A stretch of 6,289 nucleotides of DNA, from the NCBI GenBank assembly GCA_012800625.1, contig JAAZIY010000409.1, forward strand, positions 1 to 6,289, read 5' to 3'. A program made the translations under genes and the position numbers. This document shows, piece by piece, positions 1 through 5,243 of this stretch. Positions within the stretch are counted from its first letter, which is position 1; each line of letters opens with the position of its first letter. The stretch is from Lentisphaerota bacterium (GTDB lineage Bacteria > Verrucomicrobiota > Lentisphaeria > Oligosphaerales > Oligosphaeraceae). Below the pieces are notes generated by a model. It ran no database searches. It saw only the letters and a list, made by a program, of their open reading frames with translations, and was not told the DNA's origin.

Positions 1-13
1 ACTCCTTTTCTAG

Positions 14-51
14 ACGAAGACAACTTCGTGTTTCTTCGTGTGTCTTCGTGT
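14..51. repeat. 10-bp-period tandem repeat, CTTCGTGT units (copy 1)
   Basis: CTTCGTGT occurs at 24-31, 34-41 and 44-51, an exact 10-bp period with two variable bases between cores. An inverted unit precedes them: ACGAAG at 14-19 pairs perfectly with CTTCGT at 24-29 across a 4-base loop. The same unit recurs at 1891-1940 and, in reverse complement, near 3797 and 5071. It has no coding potential that I would support. By its position it probably follows a gene lying left of the window. Confidence 0.85.
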
Positions 52-248
52 CCTCTCCCTTTTGCACGCGGTCTAATATAATCCCCCTTTGCGGCTAAAA
101 TGCCGCCTGCGACAGCCTCTTCCAGAGTCTCGGTGTCCCCTCCAAATATCTAGCAGAGTCAAAAATTTCCCTTATAGTATATTCATATCCCCAGAGCCGC
201 TCCGGGTTTTCTGGGCCAGAGTCTTTTCATCAAGCTTAGGAGCACAAG
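52..248. other. intergenic leader upstream of the NifX-Mrp operon
   Basis: I see no gene here. The stretch holds two modest inverted repeats: GCGGC 91-95 with GCCGC 102-106, and CCCAGA 190-195 with TCTGGG 210-215. It also has AT-rich patches at 74-82 and 165-187. TATAGT (173-178) or TATATT (178-183) could be a -10 element for the operon, but no convincing -35 hexamer lies at the right distance. The Shine-Dalgarno sequence of the first gene (AGGAG, 238-242) closes the region. A promoter must exist here or further left, but I cannot place it with confidence. Confidence 0.4.
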
Positions 249-611
249 ATGAAGATCGCCATCACTACCTCGGGTACCGATTTGAAAGCGCCCTTGGACA
301 GCCGTTTTGGACGCGCCGCCGCCTTCCTAATTTATGATCTTGACAGCGATAAATTCACTGTGGTCAGCAACCAGCAGAACCTGCAGGCCGCCCAGGGCGC
401 CGGCATACAGGCCGCCGAAACCGTCGCCGACCAGGAGGTCGACGCCCTCATCACCGGCAACTGCGGGCCGAAGGCATTCAGGGTCTTGCAGGCCGCCGAC
501 ATCAAGGTCTACAACTGCAGCGCCGCCACCGTCGAAGAGGCCCTGCAACTATATCGCAAAGGCGAACTGAAAGAAGCCAGCGATGCCAATGTCGCCGGAC
601 ACTGGAACTGA
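249..611 (+). CDS. NifB/NifX-family metal-cluster-binding protein (protein A)
   Basis: This 120-residue single-domain protein belongs to the dinitrogenase iron-molybdenum cofactor biosynthesis superfamily (NifX, NafY, NifB C-terminus, MTH1175). Seen in the sequence: the N-terminal strand MKIAITTSG; the DSRFGRA motif (residues 17-23); a QNLQAAQGAGIQAA stretch (43-56) typical of the MTH1175 branch; ITGNCGPKAF around Cys72; and the family-like ending NVAGHW. Length is normal for a stand-alone member. The start is supported by AGGAG six bases upstream. Family members bind or shuttle Fe-S or mixed-metal clusters in the cytoplasm. There are no nif structural genes here, so a role in nitrogenase is not implied. 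It is the first gene of an apparent operon, 34 bp before the Mrp ATPase. The client protein is unknown. Family assignment is firm; the exact role is inferred. Confidence 0.93.
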   Translation: MKIAITTSGTDLKAPLDSRFGRAAAFLIYDLDSDKFTVVSNQQNLQAAQGAGIQAAETVADQEVDALITGNCGPKAFRVLQAADIKVYNCSAATVEEALQLYRKGELKEASDANVAGHWN

Positions 612-645
612 TTACGCAATAAAAAAACGCGAAAGGAACGCAATT

Positions 646-1500
646 ATGTCGGAGGGACAGGACGCCGCGCGGGGCTTTGGTGCCCGTATGCAGCACGAGA
701 ACGAGGCCGAGTTTCAAGCCAGGCAGAAGCTGGCTCAGAAGCTGGCGCAGATAAAACACAAAATCCTGGTGATGTCGGGCAAGGGCGGCGTAGGCAAAAG
801 CACCGTCGCCGTCAACCTGGCCAGCGCATTGGCGGCAAAAGGTAAAAAAGTCGGACTGCTGGATGTGGATATTCACGGACCTAGCCTGCCAACTATGCTG
901 GGACTGGAAAACTCCAAGGTCATCAGCCTGCAAAACGATATTATGCCGGTGGAGCTGGGAAACCTGAGAGTCATGTCGCTGGGGCTGCTGCTCGAAAACC
1001 CCGACCAGGCCGTGGTCTGGAGAGGACCAATGAAAATCTCGGTCATCAAGCAGTTCCTCGATAATGTCGTCTGGGGAGAACTGGACTACCTCATCATAGA
1101 CAGCCCGCCAGGCACCGGAGACGAACCGCTCTCGGTATGCCAATACATAGGAGAACTAGACGGCGCACTCATCGTCACAACCCCGCAAAAAGTCGCCACC
1201 GTGGATGTGCGCAAATCAGTCAGCTTCTGTAAACAAATAAACCTGAAAATCCTGGGCCTGGTGGAAAACATGAGCGGTTTTGCCTGCCCAAACTGTGGCG
1301 AAATCACCCAAATATTGCCGCCAGGCGGAGGACGTGGAATCGCAGAATCAATGAACCTGCCATTCCTGGGAGCCATACCCATGGACCCGCAGATCGCGCT
1401 GGCCGCCGACATGGGCAAGCCATTTCTGCAGCAGTTCGCAGAGTCGGCAAGCGCCAAAATCATGCAGGAAATAATCAAGCCCCTGCTCGAACTTAACTGA
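646..1500 (+). CDS. mrp: Mrp/NBP35-family P-loop ATPase, Fe-S cluster carrier
   Basis: This 284-residue cytoplasmic ATPase is of the Mrp/ApbC/NBP35 type, whose members bind and transfer Fe-S clusters as dimers. Visible motifs: deviant Walker A GKGGVGKS (45-52) with the signature lysine Lys46; a switch-I-like DVDIHGPSLP (73-82); the DSPPGTGDEPL segment (152-162), with Asp152 as the Walker B residue; and CPNC (214-217), the CxxC pair expected to bridge a [4Fe-4S] cluster between subunits. It lacks the N-terminal MIP18/DUF59 domain of enterobacterial Mrp and the N-terminal four-cysteine cluster of eukaryotic NBP35; instead residues 15-38 are a charged helix. The frame is open upstream to an ATG at 583, but that start would overlap the previous gene and has no ribosome site. 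The ATG at 646 has AAAGGA (632-637) eight bases upstream. It lies between two NifX-like genes, suggesting a shared cluster-assembly task. Confidence 0.95.
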   Translation: MSEGQDAARGFGARMQHENEAEFQARQKLAQKLAQIKHKILVMSGKGGVGKSTVAVNLASALAAKGKKVGLLDVDIHGPSLPTMLGLENSKVISLQNDIMPVELGNLRVMSLGLLLENPDQAVVWRGPMKISVIKQFLDNVVWGELDYLIIDSPPGTGDEPLSVCQYIGELDGALIVTTPQKVATVDVRKSVSFCKQINLKILGLVENMSGFACPNCGEITQILPPGGGRGIAESMNLPFLGAIPMDPQIALAADMGKPFLQQFAESASAKIMQEIIKPLLELN

Positions 1501-1536
1501 ATAAATAAACCCTACTTTTACACCGGAAGCCATATC

Positions 1537-1881
1537 ATGAGCTTAAAAATCGCCATTCCGCTTGCAGACGGACAGCTCTGCATGCACTTCGGACACTGCG
1601 CACAATTCGCCATACTCGAAGCCGACCCGGACACCAAGAGCATCCTCTCGCGTGTGGACAAGACCCCGCCGCCGCACGAACCCGGCGTCTTGCCGGCCTG
1701 GCTGTCAAAAGAAGGCGTCAAACTGGTGATTGCCGGCGGCATGGGACAACGCGCGCAGCAGCTTTTCCAGCAGCAGGGCGTCGAGGTCCTGGTGGGAGCT
1801 GCGGCGCAAAGCCCGGAATCCCTGGTCCAGGCCTACCTGGACGGCAGCCTCAAAGGCGGAGAAAATGTCTGCGACCACTAA
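1537..1881 (+). CDS. NifB/NifX-family metal-cluster-binding protein (protein B)
   Basis: This is a second, distinct member of the NifX/MTH1175 superfamily, 114 residues. It differs from protein A in carrying HFGHC (17-21), which puts a His/Cys cluster in the first loop; PPPHEPGVLPAWL (44-56); IAGGMGQRA (65-73) in place of the ITGNCGPKA segment; and the C-terminal tripeptide CDH (112-114). His17, His20, Cys21, His47, Cys112 and His114 are candidate metal ligands; that is inference from position and chemistry. GGAAG (1524-1528) eight bases upstream supports the start, and the gene follows the Mrp ATPase by 36 bp. Paired NifX-like proteins beside an Mrp ATPase are common in anaerobes, which suggests separate donor and acceptor roles. 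It may be the last gene of the operon, since a repeat block starts ten bases after its stop. Confidence 0.92.
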   Translation: MSLKIAIPLADGQLCMHFGHCAQFAILEADPDTKSILSRVDKTPPPHEPGVLPAWLSKEGVKLVIAGGMGQRAQQLFQQQGVEVLVGAAAQSPESLVQAYLDGSLKGGENVCDH

Positions 1882-1890
1882 ACTTGGTGC

Positions 1891-1940
1891 GTCTTAGTGT
1901 CCCTTCGTGTGTCTTCGTGTCCCTTCGTGTCTCTTCGTGT
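1891..1940. repeat. 10-bp-period tandem repeat, five CTTCGTGT-type units (copy 2)
   Basis: Five exact 10-bp units run from 1891 to 1940. Each is two variable bases followed by CTTCGTGT, except that the first has CTTAGTGT. The array begins ten bases after the stop codon of the second NifX-like gene and ends ten bases before hairpin element I. It is the longest copy in the window. Confidence 0.92.
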
Positions 1941-1950
1941 CCCCAAAAAG

Positions 1951-2071
1951 TCCATTTGGTGCCCCGTAGGGGCAACCTAATATAGCCCAGGGTAAGCGAG
2001 GCTCCGCAGGAGCCGAGCTTACCCTGGGTAAAAGCCCCCCCGAATCCGGCGCCCTGTAGGGGCGCCACTAA
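1951..2071. repeat. three-hairpin intergenic element I
   Basis: Three palindromes lie in a row. Hairpin 1: TGCCCC (1960-1965), loop GTA, GGGGCA (1969-1974). Hairpin 2: a perfect 12-bp outer stem, 1986-1997 with 2017-2028; a symmetric GA/GA internal loop (1998-1999 and 2015-2016); an inner 6-bp stem GGCTCC/GGAGCC; and loop GCA (2006-2008). Hairpin 3: GGCGCCCT (2048-2055), loop GTA, GGGGCGCC (2059-2066). No T-tract follows, so it is not a standard intrinsic terminator, although it could still block transcript ends or RNase movement. Element III (5124-5243) is about 90% identical by eye. Element II (3955-4056) has the same plan with different stem bases. Likely a REP/BIME- or MITE-like mobile repeat, or a structured RNA. 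Confidence 0.88.
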
Positions 2072-2095
2072 CGGCCTTTCGGCGTTATGACCTTT

Positions 2096-2111
2096 TTGGA
2101 CGGGATTCTAA
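2096..2111 (+). promoter_or_regulatory. shared upstream motif TTGGACGGG-TCTAA (copy 1)
   Basis: TTGGACGGGATTCTAA lies 30 bases after element I and 11 bases before the start codon of the MBL hydrolase. A near-identical 15-mer, TTGGACGGGCTCTAA, stands at 4075-4089 after element II and before the TIM-barrel gene. It may be a regulatory site for both genes, or simply the downstream edge of the repeat element. It does not match a sigma-70 promoter. Confidence 0.4.
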
Positions 2112-2122
2112 CCGGAAACTGT

Positions 2123-2953
2123 ATGCCCAAGAGCCTGAAAATCACTATGCTCAGCGATAATCTGGCTCTGCCGGGATATGAAGGCGAGCATGGCTTTGCC
2201 CTGCACCTGGAGCTGCAGGGCAAGCAGATACTGCTGGACGCCGGCTGCGACGAAAACCTGATGCTGCGCAATGCGCAGCGAGCCGGCCTCGATTTAAAGC
2301 AGCTTGACTACCTGATTGTCTCACATGGGCATTATGACCACGTCGGCGCCCTTGCAGCCCTGCTTAAACTCGCGCCCAAACTGCAAGTGCTGGCTCATCC
2401 TAATATCCTCAAAAAACGCTACTCCATTCGCAATGGCGAGCCTAAGGATATCGCCATTCCGGAAAGCCCCAGGCTGGCGCTGGAAAATCACCGCAACACC
2501 AAGTTTTTCAGAGGCGCACTCAGCCTCTGCGAGCAAGTGCGCCTCTTTAACGAAATCCCCAGAATCAGCGGATTCGAGGATACCGGCGGCCCCTTCTTCT
2601 GCGACACAAACGGCGAAATCGCTGATCCTATTGAGGACGAGACCCTGCTCTGCATACGCCGGCAGCGCGAGCTGTTCGTTTTCAGCGGCTGCTCGCATTC
2701 CGGTATCGTGAATATATTATGGCATCTGCAAAAACAATATCCGGACTGCGTTTTCAAACTGGTTCTGGGCGGCCTGCACCTGGTCAATGCCAGTCAACAA
2801 CGCCTGCAGGCCACCCTGCGCGAACTCGATAAACTCCCCCTGCAAAACCTGGTCGCCTGCCATTGCAGCGGCGAAGTAGCCATGCGCAAAATCGCGGAAA
2901 ATATGCCCGCCAAAAGCCAATTCGGAGCCGCCGGCAAACAATGGGAATGCTAA
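2123..2953 (+). CDS. MBL-fold metallohydrolase (COG1237-like)
   Basis: This 276-residue protein has the metallo-beta-lactamase fold, of the archaeal/anaerobe type related to the methanopterin-pathway enzyme annotated as dihydropterin ribofuranosylaminobenzene phosphate synthase. Seen: LLDAG (37-41); the di-metal motif HGHYDH (68-73); SGCSHSGIVN (188-197), with Cys190 and His192 in the usual ligand region; GGLHL (216-220), with His219; and ACHCSG (245-250), with His247. No signal peptide is visible, so it is probably cytoplasmic. The frame opens at an ATG at 2087, but the ATG at 2123 has GGAA (2113-2116) six bases upstream, and the strand beginning SLKITMLSDN fits the family start. It follows the NifX-Mrp operon in the same direction after 241 bp of repeats, so co-regulation is possible but unproven. 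The substrate is unknown; the methanopterin name should not be taken literally in a bacterium. Confidence 0.92.
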   Translation: MPKSLKITMLSDNLALPGYEGEHGFALHLELQGKQILLDAGCDENLMLRNAQRAGLDLKQLDYLIVSHGHYDHVGALAALLKLAPKLQVLAHPNILKKRYSIRNGEPKDIAIPESPRLALENHRNTKFFRGALSLCEQVRLFNEIPRISGFEDTGGPFFCDTNGEIADPIEDETLLCIRRQRELFVFSGCSHSGIVNILWHLQKQYPDCVFKLVLGGLHLVNASQQRLQATLRELDKLPLQNLVACHCSGEVAMRKIAENMPAKSQFGAAGKQWEC

Positions 2954-3008
2954 AAAACCCGTCCCCGGCATTTGTCTTCCCCTGGCATCGGACTCTGTTA
3001 CGCTAAAA

Positions 3009-3046
3009 ATGGGCTATATTGTATCCTTGACAGGAGCACAGCCCAT
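3009..3046 (+). promoter_or_regulatory. inverted repeat enclosing the ribosome site and start codon of the zeta-like gene
   Basis: ATGGGCT (3009-3015) is a perfect inverse of AGCCCAT (3040-3046), and the right arm contains the first two bases of the start codon at 3045. Inside it, TCCT (3024-3027) can pair with AGGA (3032-3035), the core of the Shine-Dalgarno sequence. If transcribed whole, the leader could fold so that both translation signals are covered. Whether it forms depends on the transcription start, which I cannot place. Confidence 0.5.
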
Positions 3047-3620
3047 GCAAAAAAAGCCCACTTGCTATATTATAGCGGGACCTAACGGCGCCGGCAAAAC
3101 CACTTTTGCCATGCAGTACCTGCCCAAAATCGCCGAATGCCTTAACTTTGTGAATGCCGACGAGATCGCCAAAGGGCTGTCACCGCTGAATATGCAGGCC
3201 GCCAGAATCCGGGCAGGCAGAATACTGCTGCAGATCATCAACGAGAAAATACGACTGCGCGAAAACTTCGCCTTCGAAACCACACTGGCCGGACGAACGC
3301 ATCTGCGCCGTGCCAAGGAATGGATCAAGGATGGCTGGCGGGTCGAACTGTTCTATCTCTGGCTGCCTAATGCCGATATCTCCGCCAAAAGAGTCGAGTA
3401 CCGCATCAAACATGGCGGTCATGGCATCCCGCCGGCAACCGTGCAGCGCAGATACCCTAGAAGCCTGGCCAATCTCTTCGAGTTCGGCAAGGTCTGCAGC
3501 GCACTGCATTGCCTGGATAATTCAGAGGAAAATATCAAAACCATCTTCGACATGGATAAAAATGGCATACAGGTTTATGAGCCGCTTATCTTTGAACAAA
3601 TGAAAAGGGAGTTGGCATGA
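3045..3620 (+). CDS. zeta-toxin-like P-loop ATPase/kinase (COG4185 type)
   Basis: This 191-residue P-loop protein is of the zeta-toxin/COG4185 class. Seen: Walker A GPNGAGKT (12-19); VNADEIAKG (36-44), with Asp39 in the position of the substrate-binding acidic residue of zeta toxins; FAFETTLAGR (75-84), with Glu78; and YRIKHGGHGIP (119-129) followed by RRYPRSLANL (135-144), a basic segment typical of this class. Well-studied zeta toxins phosphorylate UDP-N-acetylglucosamine, but COG4185 members are mostly uncharacterised, so the substrate here is open. The start at 3045 is chosen because CAGGAG (3031-3036) lies eight bases upstream; an in-frame ATG at 3009 has no ribosome site. The stop overlaps the start of the next gene (ATGA), indicating translational coupling. 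No epsilon- or PezA-like antitoxin gene precedes it. It could instead be a housekeeping or stress kinase. Confidence 0.88.
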   Translation: MQKKPTCYIIAGPNGAGKTTFAMQYLPKIAECLNFVNADEIAKGLSPLNMQAARIRAGRILLQIINEKIRLRENFAFETTLAGRTHLRRAKEWIKDGWRVELFYLWLPNADISAKRVEYRIKHGGHGIPPATVQRRYPRSLANLFEFGKVCSALHCLDNSEENIKTIFDMDKNGIQVYEPLIFEQMKRELA

Positions 3621-3796
3621 CCTCACAACACACCAAGGAAACAACCCGCAAAGCAGCAGAAATTCTGCAAGAGGCGGTGCGCCGAGAAATGGAAATTAAA
3701 GCCAAGTTCGGACAGCAAGCCGTCGTTTGCGGCCCCAATGGAAAAACAAGAGTCGTCTCGGCTAAGTACCTGCTGCAAAAAATGAAAAGCCAATAA
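3617..3796 (+). CDS. 59-residue small protein coupled to the zeta-like gene, candidate antitoxin/partner
   Basis: This short gene encodes 59 residues. Its ATG overlaps the preceding stop codon (ATGA at 3617-3620), and GGGAG (3607-3611) lies five bases upstream, a good arrangement for coupled translation. The protein has two visible parts: a charged, probably helical N-terminal half (about residues 6-30, rich in Lys, Glu, Arg and Ala), and a C-terminal part, FGQQAVVCGPNGKTRVV (31-47), that looks like a beta hairpin, ending in a short helix. From memory, small proteins with a helix followed by a GQ-AVV-DGK-V hairpin often follow COG4185 genes, which would make it a cognate antitoxin or accessory subunit. 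I cannot confirm this without a search. There is no transmembrane segment or signal peptide. It is very likely a real gene; its function is inferred from context only. Confidence 0.75.
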   Translation: MTSQHTKETTRKAAEILQEAVRREMEIKAKFGQQAVVCGPNGKTRVVSAKYLLQKMKSQ

Positions 3797-3954
3797 GAGA
3801 CACTAAGGCACACAAAAGAACAAAAGGGGAAGCTGATTAAGCAGACAAACTGCAATTACAAGATTTCCAACAATCTGTTTTCATCTCAAAAAAACAGAAA
3901 AAACGATGAAATCGCATGAATAACTGTAATTTTCCCGGAAAATGTGTCCTCCTC
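3797..3954. other. decayed tandem repeat and AT-rich intergenic stretch
   Basis: Directly after the stop codon, GAGACACTAAGGCACACAAA (3798-3817) resembles the reverse complement of the CTTCGTGT-type repeat, now degenerate. The following DNA is AT-rich, unlike the coding sequence around it. An 8-bp inverted repeat, TCTGTTTT (3874-3881) with AAAACAGA (3891-3898), could be a weak terminator of the zeta-like unit, but its stem is AT-rich and no T-tract follows. No further gene is supported here. Confidence 0.55.
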
Positions 3955-4056
3955 ATGGCGCGGAGCGCCATACTAAAATAACCCTAGGCACGGAGCGCGG
4001 AGCGCGAAGTGCCTAGGGAATAGGATACCCCAAAAACGGCGCCTCGTAGAGGCGCT
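3955..4056. repeat. three-hairpin intergenic element II (divergent sequence, same architecture)
   Basis: Hairpin 1: ATGGCGC (3955-3961), loop GGA, GCGCCAT (3965-3971). Hairpin 2: a perfect 10-bp outer stem, CCCTAGGCAC (3982-3991) with GTGCCTAGGG (4009-4018); a GGA/GAA internal loop; an inner 4-bp stem GCGC/GCGC; and loop GGA (3999-4001). Hairpin 3: GGCGCCTC (4038-4045), loop GTA, GAGGCGCT (4049-4056). Order, orientation, spacing and loop type match elements I and III, while most stem bases differ. The changes preserve pairing, which points to selection on, or copying through, the folded form. Confidence 0.85.
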
Positions 4057-4074
4057 ACTATGCCCCACCTCCTG

Positions 4075-4089
4075 TTGGACGGGCTCTAA
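4075..4089 (+). promoter_or_regulatory. shared upstream motif TTGGACGGG-TCTAA (copy 2)
   Basis: TTGGACGGGCTCTAA begins 18 bases after element II ends and finishes 19 bases before the TIM-barrel start codon. It matches the motif at 2096-2111 except for the base or bases between GGG and TCTAA. Its role is unknown: either a regulatory site or part of the repeat element's flank. Confidence 0.4.
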
Positions 4090-4108
4090 ATTAACCTGGA
4101 GTACAAAT

Positions 4109-5032
4109 ATGTTTTTATCTGGTTTTGCAGATGAGGCCGGCAATAGCCTGGCCACGCAAATAAAAGCAATCAAGACCCTGGGCTGGGACTTTATCGAGCT
4201 GCGCAATGTCGAAGGCAAAAACCTGGCCAGCTTCGACCAGGCAGAATTCGAATTCCTGCAGAAATCCCTGCACGAGGCAAAGCTGCGCATCAATTGCTTT
4301 GGCAGCCCGGTGGCCAACTGGAGCCGGCAGGCTCGCAGCGAAGAGGACTTCCAAAAAGACCTAAACGACTTGAACTCCGCCCTGCCGCGCATGCAAAAGC
4401 TGGGAATCAAGCTCATCCGAGGCATGAGCTATGTGCCGGCCTCCGATGAAGAACCGGACAACCCGGAGCTGGAGCAGATAATCTTCCGCAAAGTCAAAGA
4501 ACTGGTGCAGCGCTGCGCCGATGCCGGCATAGTCTATGGACATGAAAACTGCCGCAACTACGGCGGCATGTCATGGCAGCATACCCTTAAGCTGCTCGAA
4601 GCGGTCAATCATGAGAACCTGAAGCTTATCTTTGACACCGGAAACCCGGTCTTTACCCTGCGGCGCATAGGAAAACCGCCATATCATACACAGTCGGCAT
4701 GGGAATTCTACAGCAAAGTCAAAGAGCATATAACCTATGTACATATCAAGGACGGCACCGCCCTGATAAATGAAAAAGGCGAACCGGTAACCACATATTG
4801 TTTCGCCGGAGACGGCGAAGGCGATGTCAGAGCCATACTCATAGACCTCTTCCGCCAGGGCTATGATGGCGGCTTCTCAATCGAACCGCACGTGGCAACC
4901 GTCTTCCATGCCGATGATAACCCCGAGGACACCGCCCTGCAGCAACAAAGACGCTTCGATACCTTTGTCAGCTATGGCAGAGAATTCGAACAACTCGTGA
5001 AACAATGCCAGGCCAAAGCAACACAAAAATAA
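4109..5032 (+). CDS. sugar phosphate isomerase/epimerase-type TIM-barrel protein
   Basis: This 307-residue protein is of the xylose-isomerase-like TIM-barrel family (AP endonuclease 2 / IolE / hydroxypyruvate isomerase group). The barrel starts at once with SGFADEAG (4-11) and reaches IELRNVEGKNL (29-39). Expected metal ligands are all visible: Glu146 in YGHENCRN, Asp176 in FDTGNPV, His212 in VHIKDG and Glu259 in SIEPH; FAGDGEGD (232-239) is the usual loop before the last strands. No signal peptide is seen, so it should act in the cytoplasm on a sugar, keto-sugar or inositol derivative that the sequence alone does not identify. GGAG (4098-4101) seven bases upstream supports the start. It stands alone: no transporter, kinase, dehydrogenase or regulator of a sugar pathway is in the window. 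All catalytic positions are intact. Confidence 0.92.
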   Translation: MFLSGFADEAGNSLATQIKAIKTLGWDFIELRNVEGKNLASFDQAEFEFLQKSLHEAKLRINCFGSPVANWSRQARSEEDFQKDLNDLNSALPRMQKLGIKLIRGMSYVPASDEEPDNPELEQIIFRKVKELVQRCADAGIVYGHENCRNYGGMSWQHTLKLLEAVNHENLKLIFDTGNPVFTLRRIGKPPYHTQSAWEFYSKVKEHITYVHIKDGTALINEKGEPVTTYCFAGDGEGDVRAILIDLFRQGYDGGFSIEPHVATVFHADDNPEDTALQQQRRFDTFVSYGREFEQLVKQCQAKATQK

Positions 5033-5056
5033 ACGCCTGAATTTCATCACAAAAGC

Positions 5057-5100
5057 TTACGAAGGGGGAGGACACTAAGAGACACGAAGAGACACGAAGG
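5057..5100. repeat. 10-bp-period tandem repeat, GACACGAAGA units (copy 3, reverse orientation)
   Basis: Three units, GACACTAAGA (5071-5080), GACACGAAGA (5081-5090) and GACACGAAGG (5091-5100), follow a partial unit, TTACGAAGG (5058-5066). They are the reverse complement of the array at 1891-1940 and include the same A-for-G variant core (CACTAAG). The array begins about 25 bases after the TIM-barrel stop codon and precedes element III. Confidence 0.88.
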
Positions 5101-5123
5101 GCTTATGCGAGGCTGAGATTCTG

Positions 5124-5243
5124 TCCATTTGCTGCCCCGAAGGGGCAACCTAAGATAGCCCAGGGTAAGCGAGGCTCCGTAGGAGCCGAGCGCCACCCTG
5201 GGTGAAGGCCCCCCCCGAATCCGGCGCCCTGTAGGGGCGCCAC
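5124..5243. repeat. three-hairpin intergenic element III, between convergent genes
   Basis: This is a near copy of element I. Hairpin 1: TGCCCC (5133-5138), loop GAA, GGGGCA (5142-5147). Hairpin 2: CCCAGGGT (5159-5166) with ACCCTGGG (5195-5202), and an inner stem GGCTCC (5173-5178), loop GTA, GGAGCC (5182-5187). Here the middle of the outer stem has diverged (GCGCC replaces GCTT), leaving 8 outer pairs. Hairpin 3: GGCGCCCT (5223-5230), loop GTA, GGGGCGCC (5234-5241). The element ends against the stop codon of the minus-strand apbE gene, so it could end transcripts from both sides, though it lacks T-tracts. Confidence 0.88.

Noticed and set aside
583..645. N-terminal extension of the Mrp ATPase from an ATG at 583
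   Set aside because: It overlaps the previous gene, has no ribosome site, and the ATG at 646 has a well-placed AAAGGA.
502..1143. Long minus-strand open frame of 213 codons
   Set aside because: It is antisense to the first NifX-like gene and the Mrp ATPase, has no recognisable motifs and no ribosome site; it is a shadow of GC-rich coding sequence.
1891..1940. CRISPR array
   Set aside because: The units are only 10 bp and directly joined, with no unique spacers; it is a simple tandem repeat.
2087..2122. Longer MBL hydrolase starting at 2087
   Set aside because: The added residues include the repeated TTGGACGGG motif region, and the ATG at 2123 has a ribosome site and matches the family start.
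3027..3032. TTGACA as a -35 promoter box
   Set aside because: It overlaps the ribosome site of the zeta-like gene, leaving no room for a -10 element before the start codon; probably chance.
3973..4425. Minus-strand open frame of 150 codons
   Set aside because: It runs antisense through hairpin element II and the TIM-barrel gene; the latter has clear motifs, so this is a shadow.
5159..5202. Classical intrinsic terminator between the convergent genes
   Set aside because: The stem is strong but no T-run follows on either strand, and the same element occurs between tandem genes; a terminator role remains possible but is not supported by the standard signature.
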